From Jatrophihabitans telluris (GTDB lineage: Bacteria; Actinomycetota; Actinomycetes; Mycobacteriales; Jatrophihabitantaceae), in the NCBI RefSeq assembly GCF_023516435.1, contig NZ_CP097332.1, positions 2,418,001-2,482,000 on the forward strand: DNA of 64,000 nucleotides, read 5' to 3'. The translations under genes were made by a program, and so were the position numbers. Below, one piece after another: positions 1 through 9,674 of this stretch; position 1 is the stretch's first letter, and every line of letters begins with the position of its first letter. The notes under the pieces are model-generated. The model did not search any database. It had not been told where the DNA came from and saw only the letters and a list, made by a program, of their open reading frames with translations.

Positions 1-657
1 ATGTCCACCCCGTCCGCACGTCCTTCCACGAATCCGTCCGCCGCGTCCGTCGCCCCGCTGCGCGCGGTCGCGCTCGTCTGCACGCTCAACCCGTCACCGG
101 CCCGGTCGAGCAGCGACCTGCTCGCCCGGCAGGTTCTCGATGCCCTGGCCGACCAGGGCGTCGCCGGCTCCACCGTTCGTGTGGTCGACCACGACGTGAA
201 ACCTGGGGTCACGCTCGATCAGGGCGACGGTGACGAGTGGCCGGCGATCCGTCAGCAGATCATCGACGCCGACATCCTGCTGGTGTCGACGCCGACGTGG
301 ATGGGTCAGCACAGCAGCGTCTGCCAACGGGTGCTCGAACGGCTGGACGCCGAGCTGTCCGAGAAGGACGACCAGGGTCGCCTGCTGACCTACGGCAAGG
401 TCGCGATCGCGGCGGTGGTCGGCAACGAGGACGGGGCTCACCACGTCAGCGCCGTGCTCTACCAATGCCTCAACGATGTCGGCTTCACCATTCCGGCCGG
501 CGGCGTGAGCTACTGGAACGGCGAGGCCATGCACGGCGTGGACTACCAGGATCTGCCCGAGACCCCAGAGGAAGTCGCCTCGACGACCAAGACTCTCGCG
601 GTGAACGCCGCGCACCTGGCCGGTCTGCTCCGCGGGGCGAACTACCCAGCCTCCTGA
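1..657 (+). CDS. Flavodoxin-family NAD(P)H-dependent oxidoreductase
   Basis: The 218-residue protein has a flavodoxin/NADPH-dependent FMN reductase fold. A hydrophobic first strand (about residues 20-28, AVALVCTLNPSP) leads into the phosphate-binding segment rich in Ser (PARSSSDLL). The TPTWMGQHSS segment near residue 97 matches the FMN-contacting loop of this family. It probably reduces a small substrate such as a quinone using FMN; the substrate is not visible. The ATG is the first base of the window, so an earlier start cannot be excluded, but the low-complexity Ser/Pro/Thr N-terminus of about 18 residues already precedes the fold. It converges with the downstream GGDEF/EAL gene. Confidence 0.8.
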   Translation: MSTPSARPSTNPSAASVAPLRAVALVCTLNPSPARSSSDLLARQVLDALADQGVAGSTVRVVDHDVKPGVTLDQGDGDEWPAIRQQIIDADILLVSTPTWMGQHSSVCQRVLERLDAELSEKDDQGRLLTYGKVAIAAVVGNEDGAHHVSAVLYQCLNDVGFTIPAGGVSYWNGEAMHGVDYQDLPETPEEVASTTKTLAVNAAHLAGLLRGANYPAS

Positions 658-729
658 AACGACGACGCGGTCCGTTCCAGCCGTCCAGCACGACAGTCGG
701 GCGATGGTCGGCGAACACATCCGGCTCCT

Positions 730-2574
730 TCACGCAGCGCAGGTAGCACCGGCCGAGCGAGCCACGAAGGCTCCGAACTCCCCCACCGGGATCGGTCGCG
801 AGAACAGGTAGCCCTGATACCTCGGGCAGCCGAGCTCCCCGAGGATGACCTGCTGGGTCATCTCCTCCACGCCTTCGGCCAGGACGTCCAGGCCCAGGGC
901 GGCGGCCATGTCGATGATGCCCTTCACGAGCGCAACGGCTCCGCTGTACTGATCGAGGTCCCGAATGAAGGACCGGTCGATCTTGACCTGGTCCGCCGGC
1001 AGCCGGGACAGGTAGGACAAGGACGAGTAACCGGTCCCGAAGTCGTCGATCGCCACGCGGCACCCCGCCGACCGCAGAGCACCCAGATGCGTCCGCGCCG
1101 ACTCCAGGTCGGCGAGCAGGCTGGACTCGGTGACCTCCAGGGTGAGCAGGCCCGGCGCGAGGCCGGCCGCGCTCAGGGCGCCGAGAACCTCGGGCACCAG
1201 TTCCTCACCCAACTGCAGGGGTGAGAGGTTCACCGACAGTTCGAGATCGGCGCAGCCGGGAAGTTCTCGCCGCCACGTGGAGACCTGCAGCGCGGCGGTA
1301 CGCAGGACCCAAGCACCGATATCCCTGATCGCACCGGTCTCTTCGGCGAGCTGGATGAATTCGATCGGCGGCACCAGGCCACGCTGAGGGTGGTGCCAGC
1401 GCAGCAGCGCCTCGACACCGGACAGCCGTCCGTCCGCTCCGCTCACCAGCGGCTGGTAGTAGAGCTCGAGCTCGTCCTTGAACAGGGCGGTCCGGATGTC
1501 GGAGGCGAGCACGGCTCGTTCACGGACCACCTTGTCCACGCCGACGGTGTACGTGGCGACCTGGTTCTTGCCGCAGGACTTCGCCAGGTACATCGCCAAA
1601 TCGGCGTCGCGAAGCAGGTCGGCGGAGTCACGAGAGCCGGCCAGCGTGCTGTCGGCCACACCGATGCTCACCTGCACGAACAGCTCGCGATCGGCCATCG
1701 AGACCGGCGACTGCAGCGCATCGGAGATCCGTCGTCCTACGATCGCGCCCTGTTCGGCGTCGCCGGGAACCAGCACCGCGAACTCGTCCCCACCGAGCCG
1801 CGCGGCGAGATCACCCTCCCGGAGCACAGAGCTCATCCGGGCCGCGACGTGCTGGATGGCTACGTCGCCGACGTGGTGTCCCGCGGAGTCGTTGATGGAC
1901 TTGAAGTTGTCGATGTCGATGAACAGGACGCTCACCACCCGGCCGGGATCGGCCAGGCGTCGGTTGAGCGTCTCGACGAAAGCGGTGCGGTTGGGCAGCT
2001 GGGTGAGCGGGTCGGACAGCTCCTGTTGCTCGTTGGCCTTCCAGGCGACGAGATGGGTGGCACTGGCGGCCAGGACGAAGCCGGCGTGGATCAGCGCCCA
2101 GCGCACGGGATGCTGCCACTGATCGGCGTTGCCGAAGACACTGTGCGGTGCAATGTGGCCCATGACCGCGTGGTGCAGGACCACGACGAGGATGCAGACG
2201 CCGAAGGCGAGCCAGTCCTGGTAGAGCGCGACGACGCCGATCATGACGAAGAAGTGGAAGTGGGCCTCGGTCACGCCGCCGGACAGCTCGACCAGGCCGG
2301 CCGAGGCCAGCATCAGGCCCACCGTCACCGACATCGTGCGTACCCGCCGACCGGCATGGGGGTAGGCGCCGAGCGCGGCGGGAACCCCGCTGCAGGCCAC
2401 GAACAGGACAGCCGTGCCGGTCGGTTCGTGCCGGAGCAGACCGAAGATGCCGATCGCGACCGCTTGGACGAGCGCGAAACGGGTGATCCATCGGTGGCGC
2501 CGGGCCCAGACCGTATCGGGAAGCCGACGTCCCTCAGGCAGCACTGCACGTAGGGTCGCGATCACGGTCTTCAA
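730..2574 (-). CDS. Membrane-bound bifunctional diguanylate cyclase/phosphodiesterase (GGDEF-EAL)
   Basis: This 614-residue c-di-GMP turnover enzyme has about five N-terminal transmembrane helices (residues ~30-180) forming a membrane sensor. A GGDEF domain follows with an intact LGGDEFAVL motif near residue 260, and an RxxD inhibitory site (REGD) lies five residues upstream of it. The C-terminal EAL domain keeps the usual catalytic set: EALLRW near 387, the Asn in NLSPLQL, EVTES, the DDFGTG loop, KIDRSF, AEGVE and QGYLFSRP. Both activities therefore look possible, so which one dominates cannot be told from sequence. The upstream same-strand gene ends 116 bp away, so this is likely a separate transcription unit or a loosely linked one. 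Confidence 0.93.
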   Translation of the reverse strand: MKTVIATLRAVLPEGRRLPDTVWARRHRWITRFALVQAVAIGIFGLLRHEPTGTAVLFVACSGVPAALGAYPHAGRRVRTMSVTVGLMLASAGLVELSGGVTEAHFHFFVMIGVVALYQDWLAFGVCILVVVLHHAVMGHIAPHSVFGNADQWQHPVRWALIHAGFVLAASATHLVAWKANEQQELSDPLTQLPNRTAFVETLNRRLADPGRVVSVLFIDIDNFKSINDSAGHHVGDVAIQHVAARMSSVLREGDLAARLGGDEFAVLVPGDAEQGAIVGRRISDALQSPVSMADRELFVQVSIGVADSTLAGSRDSADLLRDADLAMYLAKSCGKNQVATYTVGVDKVVRERAVLASDIRTALFKDELELYYQPLVSGADGRLSGVEALLRWHHPQRGLVPPIEFIQLAEETGAIRDIGAWVLRTAALQVSTWRRELPGCADLELSVNLSPLQLGEELVPEVLGALSAAGLAPGLLTLEVTESSLLADLESARTHLGALRSAGCRVAIDDFGTGYSSLSYLSRLPADQVKIDRSFIRDLDQYSGAVALVKGIIDMAAALGLDVLAEGVEEMTQQVILGELGCPRYQGYLFSRPIPVGEFGAFVARSAGATCAA

Positions 2575-2690
2575 GATCGTCGTCGGAACTCGAAAGCTGA
2601 GTTGGTCGACGGCTTCTTACCCCGCGTAACCGCCGTAATTACTGGCTGTGATCGCCACGGCCAGTCCGAAGATGGCGACCGGCGAGACGG

Positions 2691-3134
2691 TCAGCCCTTC
2701 AGCTTCGAACGCACCGCCACGACAGCCCCGGACGCCAGGACCACCAGCGCGACGAGCTTCTTCTTGCTGCGCTGGGACTTCGTCTGGATGCCGACCGGCG
2801 TGCGGTCGCGGACCGCCGCGGCGATCTCCGCCGACAGGTCGTCGCCCCGCTTGCGGGCCTTCTTGGCTGCGGCGTAGGCCGATTTCTGAGCCTCGACGGC
2901 TTTCTTCTGCGCCTTGATCGCGTTGGCGTGGGCCTGGTCGTTGGTCCGCTTGGCAGCCTTGCGTGCCGACTTCTCCGCGGCCTTGCGCGCCCGACGACCG
3001 CGCTGCATCGCCACGGCGGCGCCATGCTCGACCGCATCGGCCACCGCAGCCGCGCCGGCCTTGACCGAATCGGCCGCGTGCGAGGCCGTCTCGCTCGCAC
3101 TTTCCAGTACGTCGGACTTGGTGGTCTTGCTCAT
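2691..3134 (-). CDS. Ala/Lys-rich protein with C-terminal membrane segment, unknown function
   Basis: This is a 147-residue protein of unknown function. Most of it is a charged Ala/Lys/Arg-rich stretch, heptad-like and probably helical (residues ~15-110). A hydrophobic helix (ALVVLASGAVVAVRS) follows near the C-terminus and then basic residues, so it may be a tail-anchored membrane protein. The start is the ATG at 3134 because a good ribosome site, GGGAGG, lies six bases upstream; longer upstream reading adds only Pro/Arg-rich shadow sequence. It resembles small actinobacterial membrane-anchored or histone-like Lys/Ala-rich proteins in composition only; no catalytic motif is visible. Confidence 0.72.
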   Translation of the reverse strand: MSKTTKSDVLESASETASHAADSVKAGAAAVADAVEHGAAVAMQRGRRARKAAEKSARKAAKRTNDQAHANAIKAQKKAVEAQKSAYAAAKKARKRGDDLSAEIAAAVRDRTPVGIQTKSQRSKKKLVALVVLASGAVVAVRSKLKG

Positions 3135-3169
3135 GCCGGCCTCCCTGATCGTTGATCGCGTTCCCTCGA

Positions 3170-3197
3170 CCGTACCCAACCGGCGGTGCGGGTACGG
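3170..3197 (-). terminator. Stem-loop downstream of argG
   Basis: A perfect 8-bp stem (CCGTACCC at 3170-3177 with GGGTACGG at 3190-3197) and a 12-base loop lie about 60 bp beyond the argG stop, before the next same-strand gene. No T tract follows, so it is a possible intrinsic or pause-type terminator rather than a classical one. Confidence 0.35.
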
Positions 3198-3253
3198 CCA
3201 CACCCCCGGTGGCCAGCCGGCCGGTCCGCGCTCGAGCCGAGGCCCGAACGGCA

Positions 3254-4693
<1,440 letters not shown>

Positions 4694-4824
4694 CTATCGG
4701 CTGGGGACCGATGTTCTGCCGTCACCCGGACCGGGCCCGGACGTGCGAGACTGAATGGTGTCGGGACTGTCCTGTGGCACGGTCTTCTGTGCTCCGATTC
4801 CGATGTAACTGAAGGAGCACGACC

Positions 4825-5061
4825 ATGCCCCGCTTGCTGTCTGACGAGATCCTGACCCTGCTGCGAGCCCGCCGCGCGGAGCAGGGCCCGGTGAGCCTGG
4901 CCAGTCTGAGCCGCTCGTTCGGGGTCAGCACACGATTGGTGAGTTCCTGCGCCGCCGAGATGGTCGGCCGCGGTCTGGCCGAGCCCGCGATGGTCACCGA
5001 GCACGGCGTGAGCAAGATGCACGGTCTGATGCCGCAGCACGTCACCGAGCCCGCCAGCTGA
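4825..5061 (+). CDS. Small winged-helix-like DNA-binding protein
   Basis: The 78-residue protein begins at an ATG preceded by GAAGGAG. It reads like a single helix-turn-helix: the helix LSDEILTLLRARRAEQGP, then LASLSRSFGVSTRLVSSCAAEMVGRGLA, which has the spacing of an HTH with recognition helix VSTRLVSSCAAEM. A short tail follows. It may be a transcription regulator or one half of a split one; the ligand and targets are unknown. It is divergent from argG, with 140 bp between the starts, so regulation of argG is possible but unproven. Confidence 0.65.
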   Translation: MPRLLSDEILTLLRARRAEQGPVSLASLSRSFGVSTRLVSSCAAEMVGRGLAEPAMVTEHGVSKMHGLMPQHVTEPAS

Positions 5062-5227
5062 GAAAAGCGGACTGATCGACCACGGCCGGACGCCACTGGC
5101 GTCCGGCCGAGTCATGTCCGCGAAAAATCGATTCACATCTTTGCGCGCGAAATCCGCGTGATGCTGGCACAATCCCCGACAGAGGAAACGCCCTGCCCCA
5201 GGCGTAGCCACCTCGGGAGGTAAACCG

Positions 5228-5563
5228 GTGACCGGAGATCCGTCCTACGTCGAACTCGGTGTCGACGATGTCGCGAAGGCGACCCACTTCTACTCCCAGC
5301 TGTTCGGCTGGGAACCTCAGCACATGTCGGACGGGGCCTCGGTGCACACCGGCTCGCTCGGCATCGGCATCCACGGCAAGGACTCGGAGAACCATTTCGA
5401 GGTCTTCTTCGCCGTGGACGACCTGGAGGCCAGCTTGGAGACGGTGCGCGACCTCGGCGGCGGCGTGATCGGCGACATCGTGACCAGCGACGGCTTCGGC
5501 CGCTGGTCCGAGTGCGTCGACGACCAGGGAGTCCGGTTCGGCCTGCGCGAGCTGTCCCGCTAG
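5228..5563 (+). CDS. VOC (glyoxalase/bleomycin-resistance fold) family protein
   Basis: The 111-residue single-module VOC protein opens with YVELGVDDVAKATHFYSQLFGWE, the standard first beta-alpha-beta of the fold. It continues with a second half ending DGFGRWSECVDDQGVRFGLRE. Proteins of this family bind a metal or small ligand and catalyse isomerisation, dioxygenation or resistance functions; this one cannot be assigned a substrate. The GTG at 5228 is chosen for the TCGGGAGG ribosome site six to eight bases upstream. It stands alone and converges with the GAF protein gene. Confidence 0.82.
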   Translation: MTGDPSYVELGVDDVAKATHFYSQLFGWEPQHMSDGASVHTGSLGIGIHGKDSENHFEVFFAVDDLEASLETVRDLGGGVIGDIVTSDGFGRWSECVDDQGVRFGLRELSR

Positions 5564-5632
5564 CGCGTCGGTCAACGGCACGCAACGCCCGACCGGCCAG
5601 CCGGCCAGGCCGGTAGGCCGTGATCCGGCGAG

Positions 5633-6196
5633 TCAACCCTCGAACGGCGTGCCGGCAGGGTCGAGTTCGTGGAGCATCCGCCGCGCGTCCAGGAACGAGA
5701 TCAGGGCCTGGCTCAGCGGGGCCAGCACGTCGGCGGCGGCGGCCGCGTCGGCCTCGGACGACGGTTCGTCCGACCAGACGCACAGAGTGCCCAGCGGGAC
5801 GTCCTCACGGCCGACCAGGACGGCACCGGCGAACATCCGCAACCGGCCCAGCTCGCCGGTGACCCAGGGATTGAAGCGAAGGTCCGGATGCTGTGAGGCG
5901 TCCCCGGTGGCGAAGACGTCGCCGTCGGACGAGCCGTAGATGAGCTGAGCACAGATGCTGGCCGAGCGAGCCGACAGTGACACCGGTGCGCGCGGCGCGG
6001 CCGCCACGCGGACCTGGAACTCACCGTCGATGACGTTGATCGCCGCGAATTCGGTGCCGGTGTAGCGGCGCGCGAGCGAGGCGAACTTGCTGAGCTCGTC
6101 GTCGGGATCGGCCGGGCGGTCGGCCAGGGCGAGGCCGTAGGCATGGACCGAGGCCTGGCGGCGGGCTTCGAACCCGCGATCGTCGACTCCTGTCAT
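5633..6196 (-). CDS. GAF-domain protein
   Basis: The 187 residues are almost entirely one GAF domain: FASLARRYTGTEFAAINVIDGEFQVRVAAAP at ~35-65, then GDVFATGDASQHPDLRFNPWVTG and LRMFAGAVLVGREDVPLGTLCVWSDEP. These match the cyclic-nucleotide/phytochrome-like small-molecule sensor family found in actinobacterial signalling. No output domain is attached, so it probably works with a separate partner or as a free sensor. It is divergent from the dehydratase gene downstream. The ligand is unknown. Confidence 0.82.
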   Translation of the reverse strand: MTGVDDRGFEARRQASVHAYGLALADRPADPDDELSKFASLARRYTGTEFAAINVIDGEFQVRVAAAPRAPVSLSARSASICAQLIYGSSDGDVFATGDASQHPDLRFNPWVTGELGRLRMFAGAVLVGREDVPLGTLCVWSDEPSSEADAAAAADVLAPLSQALISFLDARRMLHELDPAGTPFEG

Positions 6197-6387
6197 TGGT
6201 GCTACCCCTGCCGTACCCCTGCATTGCCGGCCGATCCCGGCCCACCGCGTTCATACCCACAAGTGGCCGGACAGATACCTGGCTCGCCGAGGACGTTTCG
6301 GCCTCGATTGCCGAGGTCGGCCCCCGATCGTCGACCGAGGATCATGGGGCAGACCGGGGACGAGCAGCGAGGGAGCGAGGAGCGAGG

Positions 6388-8097
6388 ATGGTGCGCAGCG
6401 CCGAGTGGTACTCAGGGACCGACCGCAACAGCTACATCCATCGAGCGTGGATGCGGCGGGGTCTGCCGGCCGATGCCTTCGACGGGCGTCCGCACATCGC
6501 GATCGCCAACACCGCCTCCGACCTCACGCCGTGCAATGCCCACTTGGGTGAAGTCGCGCGCAGCGTCAAAGAAGGGATCTGGGCCGCGGGCGGCGTTCCC
6601 CTGGAGCTCCCGGTGATGTCGCTCGGCGAGACCCAGGTGCGGCCGACGGCAATGCTCTGGCGAAACCTGGCCGCGATGGCGATCGAGGAGATGCTGCGAG
6701 CCAATCCGATCGACGGGGCCGTGCTGCTCGGCGGTTGCGACAAGACCATCCCGGCGTTGTTGATGGCCGCAGCGTCCGTGGACCTGCCCGTCGTGCTGGT
6801 CCCGGGAGGACCGATGCTCAACGGCAGCTTCCGCGGGGAATTGCTCGGTTGCGGCACCGGCGTGTGGCAGCTGTCGGAGGAGGTCCGCGCCGGGACCCTG
6901 TCCGCGGAGGCGTTCCTGGGCTCGGAGTCGGCCATGATCCGCAGCCGTGGTCACTGCAACACGATGGGGACGGCCTCGACCATGGCGGTGATGGCCGAAG
7001 CGCTTGGCTTCACGCTCCCCGGAACCGCCGGCATCCCCGCGCCTGACTCGCGGTTGCTGGAAGCCGCGCACGCGGCGGGCCGGATGGCGGTCGATGCGGT
7101 GGCCGAGGACCGCCGACCCAGCACGATTCTCAGCAGCGCGTCGTTCGCCAACGCCATCGTGGCGCTGGCCGCGATCGGCGGATCCACCAACGCAGTCGTC
7201 CACCTGCTCGCGCTGGCCGGACGGGCCGGTATTGCGTTGACGCTGGACGACTTCGACCGGATCGGCGCCGAGGTGCCGTTGCTCGTCGACCTGCAACCGG
7301 CGGGCCGGTTCCTGATGGAGGACCTGTACCGCGCCGGGGGCGTCCTGGCCGTGCTCAACGAGGTACGCGACCGGCTGGATTCCGAAGCCATGACGGTCAC
7401 CGGACGGACCCTGGCCTCCTACCTCGCGGGAGCGGAGGTCTGGGATCGCGAGGTCATCCGGACAGCTGCGGCCCCGCTGCAGACCGCCGCGGGCATCGCG
7501 GTGCTCACGGGCAACCTGGCCCCGAACGGCGCGCTGATCAAACCTGCCGCGGCATCAGAGCACCTGCTGCTGCACCGGGGCCGGGCGCTCGTGTTCGACA
7601 GCGTCGAGGATCTGCGCGCCCGCATCGACGATCCCGACCTGGACGTCGACGCCGACACGGTGCTGGTGCTGCGCGGGTGTGGTCCCAAGGGCTACCCGGG
7701 GATGCCCGAGGTCGCCAACCTGCCGTTGCCCTCGAAGCTGTTGGCGACCGGAGTCCGAGACATGGTCCGCATCTGCGACGGACGGATGAGCGGTACCGCC
7801 TACGGAACTGTGGTCCTGCACGTGGCCCCCGAGGCGGCCGCGCGAGGTCCGCTGGCCAAGCTCCGAACCGGCGACTGGGTGTTGCTGGACGTGGCCGGGC
7901 GGCGGCTGGAAGCGCAGGTCGAGCCGTCGGAGTGGGAGGCACGCGGGCCGTCCCCGGAGCTCGTGCAGGCCCTGGCCCGTCCCCGCCGTGGCTGGGAGGA
8001 GTTGTACGTGCGCTCCGTCCAGCAAGCCGACACCGGCGCCGACCTGGACTTCCTCGTCGGCTCGAGCGGGTCGGCGGTATCGCGCGAATCGCACTGA
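6388..8097 (+). CDS. IlvD/Edd-family dehydratase, probably for a sugar acid
   Basis: This 569-residue Fe-S dehydratase starts at the ATG at 6388 after AGCGAGG. The cluster and active-site motifs are present: SDLTPCNAHL (~48), GGCDKTIPALLMAA (~117), SRGHCNTMGTASTM (~191), GGSTNAVVHLLA (~270) and CDGRMSGTAYGTVVLHVAPEAA (~465). The TPCNAHL and CDKTIPALLM patterns resemble the aldonic acid dehydratases (arabinonate, xylonate, gluconate) more than the amino-acid enzyme IlvD. A pentonate or hexonate is therefore the likelier substrate, but no sugar-pathway genes sit nearby to confirm it. It converges with the ClC gene. Confidence 0.87.
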   Translation: MVRSAEWYSGTDRNSYIHRAWMRRGLPADAFDGRPHIAIANTASDLTPCNAHLGEVARSVKEGIWAAGGVPLELPVMSLGETQVRPTAMLWRNLAAMAIEEMLRANPIDGAVLLGGCDKTIPALLMAAASVDLPVVLVPGGPMLNGSFRGELLGCGTGVWQLSEEVRAGTLSAEAFLGSESAMIRSRGHCNTMGTASTMAVMAEALGFTLPGTAGIPAPDSRLLEAAHAAGRMAVDAVAEDRRPSTILSSASFANAIVALAAIGGSTNAVVHLLALAGRAGIALTLDDFDRIGAEVPLLVDLQPAGRFLMEDLYRAGGVLAVLNEVRDRLDSEAMTVTGRTLASYLAGAEVWDREVIRTAAAPLQTAAGIAVLTGNLAPNGALIKPAAASEHLLLHRGRALVFDSVEDLRARIDDPDLDVDADTVLVLRGCGPKGYPGMPEVANLPLPSKLLATGVRDMVRICDGRMSGTAYGTVVLHVAPEAAARGPLAKLRTGDWVLLDVAGRRLEAQVEPSEWEARGPSPELVQALARPRRGWEELYVRSVQQADTGADLDFLVGSSGSAVSRESH

Positions 8098-8118
8098 CCC
8101 GCACCTGATCGTCATAGG

Positions 8119-8160
8119 CCGGCTCGTCAGACCCCGGCTCGTCAGATGCCGGCTCGTCAG
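8119..8160 (-). repeat. 15-bp tandem repeat carrying repeated TGA stops at the end of the ClC gene
   Basis: CCGGCTCGTCAG occurs at 8119-8130, 8134-8145 and 8149-8160, giving a 15-bp period. The copy at 8149 contains the stop codon of the ClC gene (TCA on the plus strand). Because 15 is a multiple of three, two further in-frame TGA codons follow the true stop. Confidence 0.85.
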
Positions 8161-9548
8161 GTGGGGACCGGCGGCAGCCGAGCGGAGTAGATCGAGTAGC
8201 CGTCCAGATAGCGCACCACCATGGTCGCCAGCACCACGGCCGTGACCATCGCCGGCATCAGGGCGAATCCACTATGGGTCAGTTCGAGGACGAGAACCAG
8301 ACCGGTCAGCGGCGCCTGCATCGCGCAACCGATTGCCGCTGCCGCCCCGACCATGGCGTACGCGCCGACCGGAGCACCTGGCCAGACGCGGTCCCAGAGC
8401 AGTCCCAGACCGCCACCCAGCACCGCGCCGGTACTCATCACCGGGGTGAACAGGCCTCCCGACGCGCCACTGGCCAGGCACAGTGCGGTGACCGCGGGTT
8501 TGAGGACGGCCAGCGTCAGCAGTAGTCCGACGCTGCCCAGCCCTAGCAGCACGCCGTGAGCCATGTCCTTTCCGTTGCCGAACAGTTGCGGGTAACGCAG
8601 TCCGACCAAGCCGAGAGCGGTGAACGCAACGATGGGGGCGGCAAGGCTGCCCCATCCGGTGGGCCGATGGAACGAGAGCCAGCCGATGAGGCGGATGTAG
8701 GCCGCCGCACCGACACCGATGAGCGGCCCGGCGAGCACGGTCCAGGCCAGCAGCGCCGCGGTCAGGCGATATTCCGGGACGGCGGAGTACGTGGGCTGGG
8801 CGGGCAGATAGATCCAGGCGGTCACGCTGGCGACCGAGCAGCACGCCAGGGCCGGCAGCATCGTCGCTATCGAGACCGAGCCCAGCAGGATCTCGGCGGT
8901 GAAGAACGCCCCGCCGAGAGGCACGTTGTAGACGCAGGCGAGCCCCGCGCCGCCGCCGCAGGCGATCAACAAACGGCGCTGGGCCGCGCTCAGACCCAGG
9001 CGCCGGCCCAGGACACCTCCGGACACTCCGCCCAGCAGCTTCGGGGCGGCCTCGCGGCCCAGGGAAGCACCCAGCCCGATGACGATCTCGGAGATCAGGG
9101 CGGTGCCCACGGACCTGCGTACCGACAGCGAGCCCGTGCCGCGCCAGACGACGTCGTCGATCTCGGACGATCGGCCGGGGGTGAACCGGCGCAGCAGATA
9201 CCAGGCGGTAGCGCCGAAGCAGCCGGCCACGACAAGGGATTCCAGGCGCCGGGTAGCCGAGGACGCCAGCACCCCGGACTCGTTGCCGGCACGGCCGGGG
9301 CCGAAGGCCGCGTGCTCGACGTGGAACAGCAGCGCCATCAGACCCGCTCCGACCAAGCCGGTCACGACGCCGGTGAGGACCAGGGCGATCCAGAACCGGA
9401 CGGTGAGCGCGGCGTCGCCGTCAGAGGTGACGTTGGGTTGCTCCATCGCCCCGCGACCCGACCGCACGCGCGTCTTGAGCAACGGCTGCGGCTGGCGAAG
9501 GCGCTCGCTCGGGCGGTCGTTGAGCCCCGACAGGAGCGATCTCAGCAC
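8157..9548 (-). CDS. ClC-family chloride channel/transporter
   Basis: This 463-residue membrane protein has about 10-11 hydrophobic segments starting near residue 50 and no CBS domains. GASLGREAAPKLLGG near residue 155 corresponds to the GREGP motif and keeps the gating Glu. AFFTAEILLGS keeps a Glu near the inner position, and LASGASGGLFTPVMSTGAVLGG is the GxFxP-type third motif. The first motif, GSGIP, is replaced by a divergent SEIDDVVWRGTG segment, so this is an outlying family member and its ion selectivity is uncertain. A Met at about residue 35 (MEQPNVT) is an alternative start. It is divergent from the YbhN-like gene. Confidence 0.85.
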   Translation of the reverse strand: MLRSLLSGLNDRPSERLRQPQPLLKTRVRSGRGAMEQPNVTSDGDAALTVRFWIALVLTGVVTGLVGAGLMALLFHVEHAAFGPGRAGNESGVLASSATRRLESLVVAGCFGATAWYLLRRFTPGRSSEIDDVVWRGTGSLSVRRSVGTALISEIVIGLGASLGREAAPKLLGGVSGGVLGRRLGLSAAQRRLLIACGGGAGLACVYNVPLGGAFFTAEILLGSVSIATMLPALACCSVASVTAWIYLPAQPTYSAVPEYRLTAALLAWTVLAGPLIGVGAAAYIRLIGWLSFHRPTGWGSLAAPIVAFTALGLVGLRYPQLFGNGKDMAHGVLLGLGSVGLLLTLAVLKPAVTALCLASGASGGLFTPVMSTGAVLGGGLGLLWDRVWPGAPVGAYAMVGAAAAIGCAMQAPLTGLVLVLELTHSGFALMPAMVTAVVLATMVVRYLDGYSIYSARLPPVPT

Positions 9549-9598
9549 GCTCCCACTCTAGAAGCACCCTGGGGACGGGTCCGGGATCACCGGTATCA

Positions 9599-9639
9599 AA
9601 GGTGGGGTTAACCCCACCTTGTTTGGGGGCGATCCCCCA
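9599..9639. promoter_or_regulatory. Perfect 22-bp palindrome plus G/C hairpin in a divergent promoter region
   Basis: AAGGTGGGGTT at 9599-9609 is followed directly by its exact reverse complement (9610-9620). Four bases later TGGGGG/CCCCCA forms a second dyad around CGAT (9624-9639). The pair lies between the divergent starts of the ClC gene (9548) and the YbhN-like gene (9675), so a repressor or activator site acting on one or both is likely. A transcribed hairpin in the leader of the plus-strand gene is the alternative. Confidence 0.5.
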
Positions 9640-9674
9640 CAGACACCGACGCCCACGCGACCGAGGATCAATCC

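Noticed and set aside
1390-2553. 387-residue frame antisense to the GGDEF/EAL gene
   Set aside because: Shadow frame; the other strand has all catalytic motifs.
6150-6195. tRNA T-arm-like sequence (GGGCTTCGAACCC)
   Set aside because: No acceptor, D or anticodon arms fit around it, and it lies in the coding start of the GAF protein.
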